DNA of 64,000 nt, from NCBI RefSeq assembly GCF_010723735.1, contig NZ_BLLB01000002.1:4650001-4714000 (forward strand), written 5' to 3'. The position numbers and the translations under genes are program-made. Positions 1-10,035 of the stretch are shown one piece after another. The DNA comes from Mycolicibacterium hippocampi. Its GTDB lineage: Bacteria; Actinomycetota; Actinomycetes; Mycobacteriales; Mycobacteriaceae. Position 1 is the stretch's first letter. Each line of letters opens with the position of its first letter. The notes below the pieces were generated by a model. The model was not told where the DNA came from, did no database searches, and was given only the letters and a program-made list of their open reading frames with translations.

Positions 1-174
1 GGCAGCCCACAGGATCGGGCCGTGCGTCCACTTCTCCGACATATCGAAGGTCGCGGGGTGCGGGCCCTTCTTGGTGAAGATGAACAGGGACAGAATCAAC
101 GTCAGAGCCAGCGGAACCAGCACAAAGCTGGCGTGAATCAGTGCGGTCGTGTTCACACCGAAACCGTAACTCAC
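1..174 (-). CDS. Small membrane protein, possibly the CtaJ-type accessory subunit of cytochrome aa3 oxidase (3' end outside window)
   Basis: A GTG-started frame runs off the left edge after 58 codons. The N-terminus is short and polar (VSYGFGVNTT), then comes one strongly hydrophobic segment at about residues 11-33, then a charged stretch with KKGPHPATFDMSEKW; the protein continues outside the window. It begins 7 bp after the HNH gene stops, on the same strand, so the two are probably one transcript. From memory, the M. smegmatis gene at this syntenic place next to HNH and glbO encodes a small subunit seen in the bc1-aa3 supercomplex. That assignment rests on synteny and a one-helix topology only. 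The frame and membrane segment are visible; the function is inferred. Confidence 0.55.
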   Translation of the reverse strand, partial: MSYGFGVNTTALIHASFVLVPLALTLILSLFIFTKKGPHPATFDMSEKWTHGPILWAA

Positions 175-181
175 GGCCCGG

Positions 182-844
182 TCAGGCCGCGCCCTCACCC
201 AGGTATCTGACCCAGGCCGGGTCGAGCTCCTTGATGCTGGAGAGCAACCGCCAGTGTTGTCCCTTCGGAGGCAGCGGAGTGGTGTGCAGCTTCCACCCCA
301 GCTCGCTCAGCAACCGGTCGGCTTTGCGGTGGTTGCACGCCGAACACGCGGCGACGCAGTTCTCCCACGAATGCGCGCCACCGCGGCTGCGGGGAATGAC
401 GTGGTCGACGGTGTCGGCCTTGGCTCCGCAGTAGGCACAGCGGAACCGATCGCGATGCATCAGCGCCGCCCTGGTCATCGGGACACGGGCGCGGTACGGA
501 ACCCGGACGAAGGTGCGCAGCCGGATGACCGACGGGACCACGATGGTCCGAGTCGCCGAGTGGACCACCGGGCCCTGGGGGTCGTCGTGCACCACGTCGG
601 CCTTACCGCACATCAGCATGATCACCGCGCGACGCATGGGCAGCGCCGTGAGGGGCTCGTAGGTCGAATTCAGCAGCAACACCCGCCTGCGGCCCCAGAT
701 CGACGCCTCGGGCAGCGTGCCGGGGTGGGCGTCCAGACCTGGGCCGACACTGTGCAGCGCGCGCGTGCCAGTGGTTGATGTCGACCCGGATGAGCCGACT
801 GCGGACCGGTGCCGGTGGCCGCGACCGTTCTTGCGCTGAGCCAT
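182..844 (-). CDS. HNH endonuclease family protein (Rv2469c-like)
   Basis: A protein of 220 residues. The C-terminal half carries a zinc-supported HNH nuclease signature: CAYCG, then DHVIPRSRGG with the first catalytic histidine, the central Asn of WENCVAACSACNHRK, and its final His. The Cys pairs (CAYC and CSAC) would bind structural zinc. The N-terminal third is basic and low in complexity (MAQRKNGRGHRHRS). The ATG at 844 was chosen over an upstream in-frame start because GGAGG sits 4 nt before it. No restriction or phage partner gene is nearby; neighbours are a small membrane protein and divergent glbO, so a host role is likelier than defence. The substrate is unknown. Family call strong, role unassigned. 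Confidence 0.85.
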   Translation of the reverse strand: MAQRKNGRGHRHRSAVGSSGSTSTTGTRALHSVGPGLDAHPGTLPEASIWGRRRVLLLNSTYEPLTALPMRRAVIMLMCGKADVVHDDPQGPVVHSATRTIVVPSVIRLRTFVRVPYRARVPMTRAALMHRDRFRCAYCGAKADTVDHVIPRSRGGAHSWENCVAACSACNHRKADRLLSELGWKLHTTPLPPKGQHWRLLSSIKELDPAWVRYLGEGAA

Positions 845-1011
845 ACGTCCTCCGTCGGACAGTCCACCATGGATCACCCCGGTCCGCACGGCAATTCTCG
901 ACGTGTTCGCTGGTCAGTCGGTGAACATCGGGTGACCGTCACCTTCTGGAACATCTCGGAGCGCCGGCACAGCAGCGTCCGAAAGTGGGTCGGCGGTGGC
1001 GATGGCCCACA

Positions 1012-1434
1012 ATGGAGACGATGGGCGTGCAAGAGAATCCAGTCGAGAAGCAGCAGTCGTTCTACGACGCAGTCGGAGGCCATGCGACGTTCCACGCCAT
1101 CGTGGCGAAGTTCTACGAGTTGGTGCGCGAGGACGAGATCCTGCGTCCGCTCTATCCGGAGGAGGACCTCGAGGCCGCCGAGGTGCGGTTGCGGATGTTC
1201 CTCGAGCAGTACTGGGGCGGCCCGCACACCTACTCCGACGAACGCGGACACCCGCGGCTGCGGATGCGGCATGCCCCGTTCCGGATCGGGTACCTGGAAC
1301 GCGACGCGTGGCTGCGGTGTATGCACACCGCGGTCGCCGAGATCGACTCCGAGACCCTCGACGACGCGCACCGCCAGGAACTGATCGCCTATCTGGAGAT
1401 GGCGGCGCAATCGATGGTCAACTCGCCGTTCTGA
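1012..1434 (+). CDS. glbO: Group II truncated haemoglobin (trHbO)
   Basis: A 2-on-2 haem protein that binds O2, implicated in mycobacteria in oxygen chemistry at the membrane. The group II landmarks are present: Tyr B10 in FYELV, Tyr CD1 in PLYPEEDL, the EQYWGGP segment, proximal His F8 in RMRHAPF, Trp G8 in DAWLRCM, and the ending MVNSPF typical of mycobacterial GlbO. From the FYDAVGG motif onward the length matches the roughly 128-residue family. Three starts are possible: ATG 1012, ATG 1021, and GTG 1027, which has GGAG at 1014-1017 at good distance. I give the longest likely one. It is divergent from the HNH gene and ends just before a long hairpin. Confidence 0.95.
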   Translation: METMGVQENPVEKQQSFYDAVGGHATFHAIVAKFYELVREDEILRPLYPEEDLEAAEVRLRMFLEQYWGGPHTYSDERGHPRLRMRHAPFRIGYLERDAWLRCMHTAVAEIDSETLDDAHRQELIAYLEMAAQSMVNSPF

Positions 1435-1441
1435 GGTCGCC

Positions 1442-1512
1442 GCCCCGCCGGAACGGTATTCCAGCAGGTGCTCACTCGAAATCCCCCGCCTGGAATACCG
1501 TTCCGGCGGGGA
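1442..1512. repeat. Long palindromic hairpin between convergent genes, copy 1
   Basis: A perfect 21-bp inverted repeat: the left arm at 1443-1463 reads CCCCGCCGGAACGGTATTCC plus A, and the right arm at 1491-1511 is its exact reverse complement. The loop is about 27 nt. It fills most of the gap between glbO (plus) and the unknown gene ending at 1528 (minus), so the transcript of either strand would fold into the same stem. The core GCCGGAAC..TATTCCAGCAG recurs at 35336. No U-run follows. A bidirectional terminator or a dispersed palindromic element is the likely role. Confidence 0.8.
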
Positions 1513-1527
1513 AGGCGGGAGGACGGG

Positions 1528-2208
1528 TCAGCGCAGGACGACGGCGGGGTCGCCGCGACGACGGTAGACGGTGCCGAACCGCGCGTCGATGCGCAGCCAG
1601 GCCGGCATCGCCCGGACCCGCACCACCTCGTCCACGCTGACCGATTCCGGGGCGAAGTCGTCTCCTGCCGGCGTCTGTGGCAGAAAGCCCATCGCGGTCA
1701 GGGCGAACACGCACCGCATCGGGATCCCGAGGCTGTCCCCGCCGGCAGTGACCGCAACGACCTCCTGGTCCAGCAGCGATGCGGGCGGTCCGTGCGCGCT
1801 GGAATGCTCCTTGGCCAGGCCGACACCCCGCTGGGCCAGATCCAGGACCGCCCGCGCCGGCACATCGTCGAGGTGAACGAAGCCGGAGTCCGGTGGCAGA
1901 ACTCCCCGCCAGGCCGAGTCCATCCCGAAACCCGGGTCGACGTAGCCATCGGCGTCCATGGCCGCCAGGCCCGCCAGCAGTGCGTCGGCCCCCGCACACA
2001 GATCCGCGGGCCGCACCCGGCCGCCCACCACCCTGCTGGCCAGCACATCGAACCCGGTGGCGACCCAGGCGACGATCATTCCGTCCGGACGTTCCCGCAG
2101 CCGGACCACTGCCGCCTCGTCGAGACGCCGCGCGCGCTCGGTGAAGATCGACAGGTCGTCGCGGTTGTTGTTGCCGTCGAGCCACACACCCCGCTCGGCG
2201 CCCGTCAT
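1528..2208 (-). CDS. Conserved mycobacterial protein of unknown function (Rv2474c-like)
   Basis: 226 residues with no recognised catalytic motif, signal peptide or membrane segment. It is rich in Ala, Asp, Val and Gly and looks like a soluble cytoplasmic protein; a C-terminal stretch (FGTVYRRRGDPAVVLR) is basic. The ATG at 2208 was chosen because it overlaps the stop of the upstream thioesterase by 4 bp (ATGA), a translational coupling repeated further up the same operon; the longer open frame upstream is a shadow. Position as the last gene of a gdh-thioesterase unit suggests co-regulation with amino-acid or acyl-CoA metabolism. I do not recognise a function. Confidence 0.8.
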   Translation of the reverse strand: MTGAERGVWLDGNNNRDDLSIFTERARRLDEAAVVRLRERPDGMIVAWVATGFDVLASRVVGGRVRPADLCAGADALLAGLAAMDADGYVDPGFGMDSAWRGVLPPDSGFVHLDDVPARAVLDLAQRGVGLAKEHSSAHGPPASLLDQEVVAVTAGGDSLGIPMRCVFALTAMGFLPQTPAGDDFAPESVSVDEVVRVRAMPAWLRIDARFGTVYRRRGDPAVVLR

Positions 2209-2624
2209 CGGGTCCAGCGTTGCAGGTACCGCCGCTGGCGCTCCGAGAGTCGTTGCAGTCGCTGTTCCTCGATGTGCACCGCCGCCAGCTGGGTCTCGGC
2301 GATGACGGCGGGTTTGGAGTCCGGCGGCGCGCCGACCGAGCGCACCTCGTAACCCATCGTGAAGTCCACCGCCCTGACCCGCTTCGACCACATCGTGACC
2401 TGCAGCGGGGAATCGACGAGCCGGAGTTGACCCTTGTAGACGATCTTCACCTCGGCGATCAGCAACCCGATCGTGGTGATCTCGTCGCCGAAGGGTTCAC
2501 GCAGGAACGGGATCCGGGCCTCCTCGAGGAGGGTCACCATCGTCGCGTGGTTGATGTGCTGGTACATGTCGATGTCTGACCAGCGCACGTGGACCGGCGC
2601 GGTGAACCCGTGCTGGCCCGTCAC
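2205..2624 (-). CDS. Acyl-CoA thioesterase, hotdog fold (4HBT family)
   Basis: 139 residues, normal for a single-hotdog thioesterase. The N-terminal motif VRWSDIDMYQHINHATM contains the family Asp and the HINH loop, followed by the long helix (VTLLEEAR) that buries the acyl chain. This fold hydrolyses acyl-CoA to free acid and CoA in the cytoplasm, usually as a dimer or tetramer. Its ATG overlaps the stop of the NAD-glutamate dehydrogenase by 4 bp, and its own stop overlaps the next start by 4 bp, so it is the middle gene of a coupled three-gene unit. The natural substrate cannot be read from the sequence. Confidence 0.9.
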   Translation of the reverse strand: MTGQHGFTAPVHVRWSDIDMYQHINHATMVTLLEEARIPFLREPFGDEITTIGLLIAEVKIVYKGQLRLVDSPLQVTMWSKRVRAVDFTMGYEVRSVGAPPDSKPAVIAETQLAAVHIEEQRLQRLSERQRRYLQRWTR

Positions 2625-5600
2625 CCCGTCGAACCCGTTCCGCTCGTCCTCGTCATGCTGCGAATCTGGCGGGCCGCCACCGACAACGTCGCCAGGTCGT
2701 GCTCACCGCTCTCGTAGAGCTCAGTCAGCGTGCGCCGGGCGCGTCGGACCCGCGAGCTGTTCGTCAGCTCCCACTCGGCGATCTTCTCCTCGCCGTTCTC
2801 GTCGGGCTCACCGCCGGCGAGTACATCAAAACACAACGCCCTCAGCGAGCCGTAGATGTCGTCGCGAATCGCCAAGCGCGCCAACGCATGCCAGCGGTCG
2901 TCCCGGGACAGCCGGGAGACGGCCGTGAGCAGCCCGTCGGTGCCGAAATGGTCCATCAGCGCGAAGTAGGTGTCGGCGACCTCCGCCTGGTCGCGGTCGA
3001 CGATGTCGGCGATGTCGATCACGTCGAGCAGGCTGAACTGATACAGCCCCGTCGCGACCATGTAGGACAGATCCTTCGGAACGCCCTGCGAGCTGAACTC
3101 CCCCGCCTCGCTGCCGACGATCGCTGCGTCGTCACCGCGCAGCCATTCCGGCATCCGTGGGGTCAGCGCGGCGACCTTCTCGGCGAACCGGTTGATCTCG
3201 GCGCCCACTGCCAACGGTTGCGGTCGGTAGTTCAGCAGCCAGCGGGTGGCACGGTCGATGAGCCGACGCAGGTCGAGTGTCATCCGGTCGGTCACCGCCA
3301 CCGAAACTCCGGCGGCGTAGGCGTCCCGGATCTGGTCGCGCACCCGGCCGAACCCGAAGATCGCGTCGGCGGCGACGTAGCTTCGCACCGCATCCACGGG
3401 TGCCACCCCGACATCCTCGGCGACCCGGTAGGCATACGAGATCCCGGCGGTGTCGACCATGTCGTTGACCAGCATGGTGGCCACGATCTCCCGACGCAGC
3501 TGGTGCGACCGGATCTCGGTGCTGAACTGCTCTCGCAGCGTGTACGGGAAGTACGACGGAAGCCGGGCCGCGAACACCTCCTGGTCGGGTAGGTCGCCGG
3601 AGAGCAGATCGTCCTTGAGGGCCAGCTTGACGTGTGCCATCAGGGTCGCCAGCTCCGGGGAGGTCAGGCCGATACCGGCCTCGGCGCGACGCCGGATCTC
3701 CTTCTCCGACGGCAGCGCCTCCAGTTCGCGGTTGAGCCCGCGCTCCTCCACGAAATCCCGGATCATTCGGGAATGCACCGACAGCAGGCTGGCGGTGTTC
3801 GCCCGGCTGGTGCCCATCAGGTCGTTCTGACTCTCGTTGTCGGCCAGCACGAGTCGGCCGACCTCATCGGTCATCGACAGCAGCAGCTCGGAGCGCTCCC
3901 CGGGATCCACCTTGCCCGCGGTGACCAGCGAGTCGATCAGGATCTTGATGTTGACCTCGTGATCGGAGCAGTCGACGCCGGCGGAGTTGTCCATCGCGTC
4001 GGTGTTGACACGGCCGCCGATCAGATCGAACTCGATCCGCCCCAGTGAGGTCACGCCGAGGTTGCCGCCTTCGCCGATCACCTTGGCGCGCACCTGATTC
4101 CCGTTGACGCGCACCGCGTCGTTGGCCCGGTCCCCGACGTCGGCGTCCGCCTCCGACTCGGCCTTGATGTAGGTGCCGATGCCGCCGTTGAACAACAGAT
4201 CGGCGGGCGCTTTGAGGATGGCCTTCATCAGAGCCGGCGGTGTCAGCTCGGAAACTTCATCCTCGATGCCGAGCGCGGCGCGAGCTTCGGAGCTGATCGG
4301 GATGGACTTCTGCTGGCGGCTGTAGACGCCTCCGCCGGGGCTGATCAGCGAACTGTCGTAGTCCTCCCAGCTGGAGCGCGGCAGGTCGAACAGCCGCTTG
4401 CGTTCCTGCCACGAGGTCGCCGCGTCGGGGTTCGGATCGATGAAGATGTGCCGGTGGTCGAATGCGGCCAGCAGCCGGATGTGCTCGGAGAGCAACATGC
4501 CGTTGCCGAACACGTCGCCGCTCATGTCACCGACGCCGACGACGGTGAAGTCCTCGGACTGGGTGTCGACACCCATCTCACGGAAATGCCGCTTGACCGA
4601 CTCCCAGGCGCCCTTGGCGGTGATGCCCATCGCCTTGTGGTCGTAGCCGACGGATCCCCCGGAGGCGAATGCGTCACCCAGCCAGAACCCGTAGGACTGA
4701 GCGACCTCGTTGGCGATGTCGGAGAAGGTCGCGGTGCCTTTGTCCGCGGCGACCACCAGATAGGCGTCGTCGCCGTCGCGTCGGACCACTTCCGCCGGTG
4801 TGACGATCGCCCCGGTGGCCTTGTCCACGTTGTCGGTGACGTCGAGCAGGCCGGCGATGAACAGCCGGTAACAGGCCACACCTTCTTCCCGGGTGGCGTC
4901 GCGATCCGCTGCCGGGTCGCCGGTCGGCTCGGGGGGGTTCTTGACGACGAATCCGCCCTTGGCGCCGACGGGCACGATGACCGCGTTCTTGACCGCCTGC
5001 GCCTTCACCAGACCCAGGATCTCGGTGCGGAAGTCCTCACGGCGGTCGGACCAGCGCAGGCCACCGCGGGCGACGAAGCCGAACCGCAGGTGCACGCCCT
5101 CCACCCGTGGCGAGTACACGAAGATCTCGAACTTGGGCCGTGGCAGCGGGAGTTCGTCGATGAGCTCGGGATTGAGCTTGAACGACAACACGTTTTGCGC
5201 GCGAGCCGAGTCCTGTCGTCCGACGAAGTAGTTGGTGCGCAGCGTGGCCTGGATCATCGAAGCGAACGCGCGCAGCACTCTGTCGGTGTCCAGACTGACC
5301 AGCGCGTCGATGTCAGCCGACACCGCGGCGGCGGCCGCCTGGGCATTGCGGTTCGCGGCGCCCCCGTTGGCGTCAGAGGGGTCGAACAGCGCCTGGAACA
5401 ACTCCACCAGTGAGCGTGCGGTTCCGGCGTGGTCGTTGAGGACCGTCGCGATGTGGGTCTGGCTGTACGGGAACCCGGCCTGCCTCAGGTACTTCGCATA
5501 GGCGCGCAGCAGAGCCACCTGCTGCCACGTCATACCGGCCCGCAGCACGAGTTCGTTGAACCTGTCGATCTCGGCATGGCCGTGCCAGATCGCGGTCACG

Positions 5601-7489
5601 GCGTCGGCGAACCGTTGCGAACTGGCCTCCCGCTCGGGCCCCGCGGGGGCTTCGGGGATTCCGCGATGCGGCGACACCTTGAACTGGTAGATCCAGACCT
5701 GCAGCCCGTCGGGGCGGGTGACCGTGAACGGCCGTTCCTCGAGCACCACCACACCCATGGACTGCAGCATCGGCAGCAGATGGCTCAACGATGCCGAACG
5801 CCCGCCCAGATACCAGACGAGATGGGACACGCCCTCCTCGGTGGTGTCGTCGAGCACCAGCTTGACCGAGTCATCCTCGAGCTGCTCGATGATCGCGATG
5901 TCGTCGAGGGCGTGCAGCGGCGTGATCGCCTGCTTGTACACCTCGGAGAAGGCGTTGGCGTAGTGCTCTGCGGCCGTCTGTTCGATCGCACCGGCCTTGA
6001 CCGCGCCGAGCAGCCGGTCCGCCCAGGTGCGGGCGGCCTCGGTGAGCAGATCCTGCAGCCGGAACTCGTTGGCTTCGGACAGGTCGACGTCGCGCTGACT
6101 CGAGCCCTCCGGCAGCAGAACAGTGAAATGCACTACTGCCCACGGTGATTCGCTGACGCGGGCGGCGTAGTCGATGCTGATTCCGCCGAGCTCGCGGACC
6201 AGGATCTCCTGCATCTCCAGTCGCACGGCGGTGGTGTAGCGATCGCGCGGGAGATACACCAGGCAGGACACGAAATGCGCGAGACGATCGGCTCGCATGA
6301 ACAACAACGTGCGGCGGCGCGATCCGAGTTCGACGACGGCCATCGACATGTCGAGCAGTTCTCTGGCGCTCAGCGCGAACAGCTCGGAGCGGGGAATGGT
6401 CTGCATGATGTCGAGCAACAGCTGACCGGGATGGCTGGGGTCCCGGTGCGCCATCGCCAGGGCATCGTTGACGCGGCGGGAGATCAGCGGGATCTCGAGC
6501 ACGTTGGCGTTCATCGCCGCGACGGTGAACAAGCCCACGAACCTGTGCTCCACCGCGGCCGACGCGTCCCCGCCCACCGATTGCTCGCGGACCACCACGA
6601 TCTGCGGATAGGCGCCGTACCGCAGGAAACTCGGAATCGTGGCCTGCGCCATCGCCAACAGGTCGTCATCGGCGGTCAGCTGCGGCAACACCTCGTGACG
6701 CAGCCGCAGAACGCCGAGCCGGCTGGACGAGTCGACCGTCGCTTCACCATCGCGCACCGGGCAGCGCTGGTAGCCCAGCAGGACGAAATGCCCGTCGGCC
6801 AGCCACCGCAACAACGCGGCGACGTCCTTGCGGTCCGGGCTGCGGAAGCGGTGCCCGGCGTCGCTGTGCAGCTCGGCGGCGAGGCTGCGCAGCGTCGCCG
6901 CCATGGCGGCTGAATCGAGCGCGACCTGGCGGGCGTCGGCCAGCACCCGAGGCAGCAGCCTCTCGGCCTCCGCGAGCGAGGCCCGATCCACCGATTTCGA
7001 AAGCTGGATGTGCACCCAGGTCTCGTCGACACCGGCATCGAAGGTGGCCTCCGTCGGAGGCGCGATCTCCAGCAGTTCACCGGCCGCACCGCGCCGTACC
7101 CGGAACACCGGGTTCATGATCGCCTTGTAGGCGACCCCGATGCGGTGCAGCAGCACGGTGACCGAATCCATCAGCATCGTCGCGTTGTCGGTGACGATCT
7201 GCAGTGCCGGACCGAAACCGCCTGGGTCGTCGGCGGAGTAGACCGCGACCCGGGTGGTCCCCGGCGGCCGGTGACTGCTCAGTCGGTACTGGGCCGCGAC
7301 CAGCGCCTGGCTGGCCGGGCTCTCCGTCGTGGAGCGGTGCACCGGACCCGTGACGGCGGCCTCCGCCCCGGGAGCACCCCCATGGGGCCCCCGATAGGTC
7401 TCCAGATAGGCGGGCACGAGCCGGTCGATGACCTCAGCAGGTACCGAACCGCCGACTGTGCTGCTGATGGCACCTGGATTCAACGACAT
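2621..7489 (-). CDS. gdh: NAD-specific glutamate dehydrogenase, large (180-kDa class)
   Basis: 1622 residues, close to the roughly 1600-residue L-180 class of actinobacteria. It oxidises glutamate to 2-oxoglutarate and ammonium with NAD. The N-terminal 700 residues are the regulatory ACT-like region of this class. The catalytic part starts near residue 780 with PKFEIFVYSPRVEGVHLRFG, followed by ARGGLRWSDRREDFRTE and the lysine-bearing VKAQAVKNAVIVPVGAKGGF; the nucleotide-binding half includes VGVGDMSGDVFGNGM and NGGIGTYIK. The ATG at 7489 (MSLNPGAISS) was chosen because GGAG lies 7 nt upstream; an earlier in-frame start lacks this. In M. smegmatis this enzyme is known to be restrained by GarA. 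First gene of the coupled unit with the thioesterase. Confidence 0.97.
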   Translation of the reverse strand: MSLNPGAISSTVGGSVPAEVIDRLVPAYLETYRGPHGGAPGAEAAVTGPVHRSTTESPASQALVAAQYRLSSHRPPGTTRVAVYSADDPGGFGPALQIVTDNATMLMDSVTVLLHRIGVAYKAIMNPVFRVRRGAAGELLEIAPPTEATFDAGVDETWVHIQLSKSVDRASLAEAERLLPRVLADARQVALDSAAMAATLRSLAAELHSDAGHRFRSPDRKDVAALLRWLADGHFVLLGYQRCPVRDGEATVDSSSRLGVLRLRHEVLPQLTADDDLLAMAQATIPSFLRYGAYPQIVVVREQSVGGDASAAVEHRFVGLFTVAAMNANVLEIPLISRRVNDALAMAHRDPSHPGQLLLDIMQTIPRSELFALSARELLDMSMAVVELGSRRRTLLFMRADRLAHFVSCLVYLPRDRYTTAVRLEMQEILVRELGGISIDYAARVSESPWAVVHFTVLLPEGSSQRDVDLSEANEFRLQDLLTEAARTWADRLLGAVKAGAIEQTAAEHYANAFSEVYKQAITPLHALDDIAIIEQLEDDSVKLVLDDTTEEGVSHLVWYLGGRSASLSHLLPMLQSMGVVVLEERPFTVTRPDGLQVWIYQFKVSPHRGIPEAPAGPEREASSQRFADAVTAIWHGHAEIDRFNELVLRAGMTWQQVALLRAYAKYLRQAGFPYSQTHIATVLNDHAGTARSLVELFQALFDPSDANGGAANRNAQAAAAAVSADIDALVSLDTDRVLRAFASMIQATLRTNYFVGRQDSARAQNVLSFKLNPELIDELPLPRPKFEIFVYSPRVEGVHLRFGFVARGGLRWSDRREDFRTEILGLVKAQAVKNAVIVPVGAKGGFVVKNPPEPTGDPAADRDATREEGVACYRLFIAGLLDVTDNVDKATGAIVTPAEVVRRDGDDAYLVVAADKGTATFSDIANEVAQSYGFWLGDAFASGGSVGYDHKAMGITAKGAWESVKRHFREMGVDTQSEDFTVVGVGDMSGDVFGNGMLLSEHIRLLAAFDHRHIFIDPNPDAATSWQERKRLFDLPRSSWEDYDSSLISPGGGVYSRQQKSIPISSEARAALGIEDEVSELTPPALMKAILKAPADLLFNGGIGTYIKAESEADADVGDRANDAVRVNGNQVRAKVIGEGGNLGVTSLGRIEFDLIGGRVNTDAMDNSAGVDCSDHEVNIKILIDSLVTAGKVDPGERSELLLSMTDEVGRLVLADNESQNDLMGTSRANTASLLSVHSRMIRDFVEERGLNRELEALPSEKEIRRRAEAGIGLTSPELATLMAHVKLALKDDLLSGDLPDQEVFAARLPSYFPYTLREQFSTEIRSHQLRREIVATMLVNDMVDTAGISYAYRVAEDVGVAPVDAVRSYVAADAIFGFGRVRDQIRDAYAAGVSVAVTDRMTLDLRRLIDRATRWLLNYRPQPLAVGAEINRFAEKVAALTPRMPEWLRGDDAAIVGSEAGEFSSQGVPKDLSYMVATGLYQFSLLDVIDIADIVDRDQAEVADTYFALMDHFGTDGLLTAVSRLSRDDRWHALARLAIRDDIYGSLRALCFDVLAGGEPDENGEEKIAEWELTNSSRVRRARRTLTELYESGEHDLATLSVAARQIRSMTRTSGTGSTG

Positions 7490-7580
7490 TCGCCGCTCCT
7501 GACTCGCACGTACGCACCGACCTTCGTTGGCTGTCACCGACTCCGAGGCAGGAACCGGTCACGCGATCCGCACGACGAGA

Positions 7581-9254
<1,674 letters not shown>

Positions 9255-9360
9255 TGCCGTGATGTCGCCTTTCTCGATCTCGGTTCGGTTCCGGGATCAT
9301 CTGGACCTCTGCGATGGTCGGGCCCCATCCTAGGCGTGGCCTCGTCGGCGGCGACCGTCG

Positions 9361-9864
9361 CTACGCGCTCAGCGGCACCTCCTTGCCTTCGAGCTCCGCG
9401 GAGTCGGGACCGATCTCGTCGTCGACGTCGGCCTCCACCTCGGAATGACCCCGGCCCTCGATGCGGACCCCGGCATCGGCCGAACCCGGCTCCGAGGTGA
9501 AGTCGGGGTGCCTGCGCTTGTCGATGCGGATGATGCACCGCGCCAAGTCAGGCCCCACAGAGGTCGCCCGGATCTCCAGCGAGGAGCGACGGTTCCCGTC
9601 GCGGTCCTCGTATTCGCTGGTGTACACGTTTCCAACAACGATGACCGCGTCGCCCTTCCCGAGCCCGGCACCGACTCCGGTGACGAGCCGGCCCCAGCAG
9701 TTCACCGTGGCGTACAACGAGTTGCCCGGCTCCCAGGTGCCGTCCGCGGTGCGCCTGCGTGAGTTGCTCGCGACCCGGAATTTGATCAGCTCCTGATCGC
9801 CGACCCAGCGGCGTTCCGGGTTGGTGACGATGGTGCCCACGACGGCGATGGGTGTTTCGAACAT
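9361..9864 (-). CDS. ssbB: Single-stranded DNA-binding protein, SsbB-type paralogue
   Basis: 167 residues with an N-terminal OB fold (MFETPIAVVGTIVTNPERRW, then LYATVNCWGRLV and KGDAVIVVGNVYTSEYED) covering about residues 1-110. The C-terminal tail is acidic (DVDDEIGPDSAELEGKE) but ends in VPLSA rather than the DDDIPF-type tip of the housekeeping SSB. That, and the location beside ettA instead of rpsF/rpsR, marks it as the second mycobacterial paralogue. It probably serves stress-related repair rather than replication. The ATG at 9864 has a strong ribosome-binding site (GGGAGG, 6 nt away); longer frames upstream run into the promoter region shared with the divergent gene. Confidence 0.9.
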   Translation of the reverse strand: MFETPIAVVGTIVTNPERRWVGDQELIKFRVASNSRRRTADGTWEPGNSLYATVNCWGRLVTGVGAGLGKGDAVIVVGNVYTSEYEDRDGNRRSSLEIRATSVGPDLARCIIRIDKRRHPDFTSEPGSADAGVRIEGRGHSEVEADVDDEIGPDSAELEGKEVPLSA

Positions 9865-10022
9865 TTGGTTCCTCCCTCGATATTCGGCTACGGGCCAGGC
9901 ACGGCGCCTGACTCGTGGGGTGACACCGCCATTCACCGCCGTACCGCCGACATCCCGCGGCCGGGGCGCGGCCCGGGGCGGCCGGGCTGTGGATGAGTTG
10001 CGCACTGTGGACAACCGCCGCA

Positions 10023-10028
10023 TAGGTT
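10023..10028 (+). promoter_or_regulatory. Predicted -10 box of a leaderless promoter
   Basis: TAGGTT fits the mycobacterial TANNNT -10 consensus and ends 7 nt before the ATG at 10036, so transcription would begin at or next to the start codon. No Shine-Dalgarno sequence precedes that ATG. A weak -35 candidate, TTGCGC, lies at 9998-10003 with a 19-nt spacer. Confidence 0.55.
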
Positions 10029-10035
10029 GATCCGC

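Noticed and set aside
182..844. HNH gene as part of a restriction or anti-phage system
   Set aside because: No methyltransferase, helicase or phage-like gene is near, and the protein is syntenic with a conserved mycobacterial gene.
9361..9864. SSB as the replicative ssb
   Set aside because: It lacks the conserved acidic tip and the rpsF/rpsR/rplI neighbours of the housekeeping gene.
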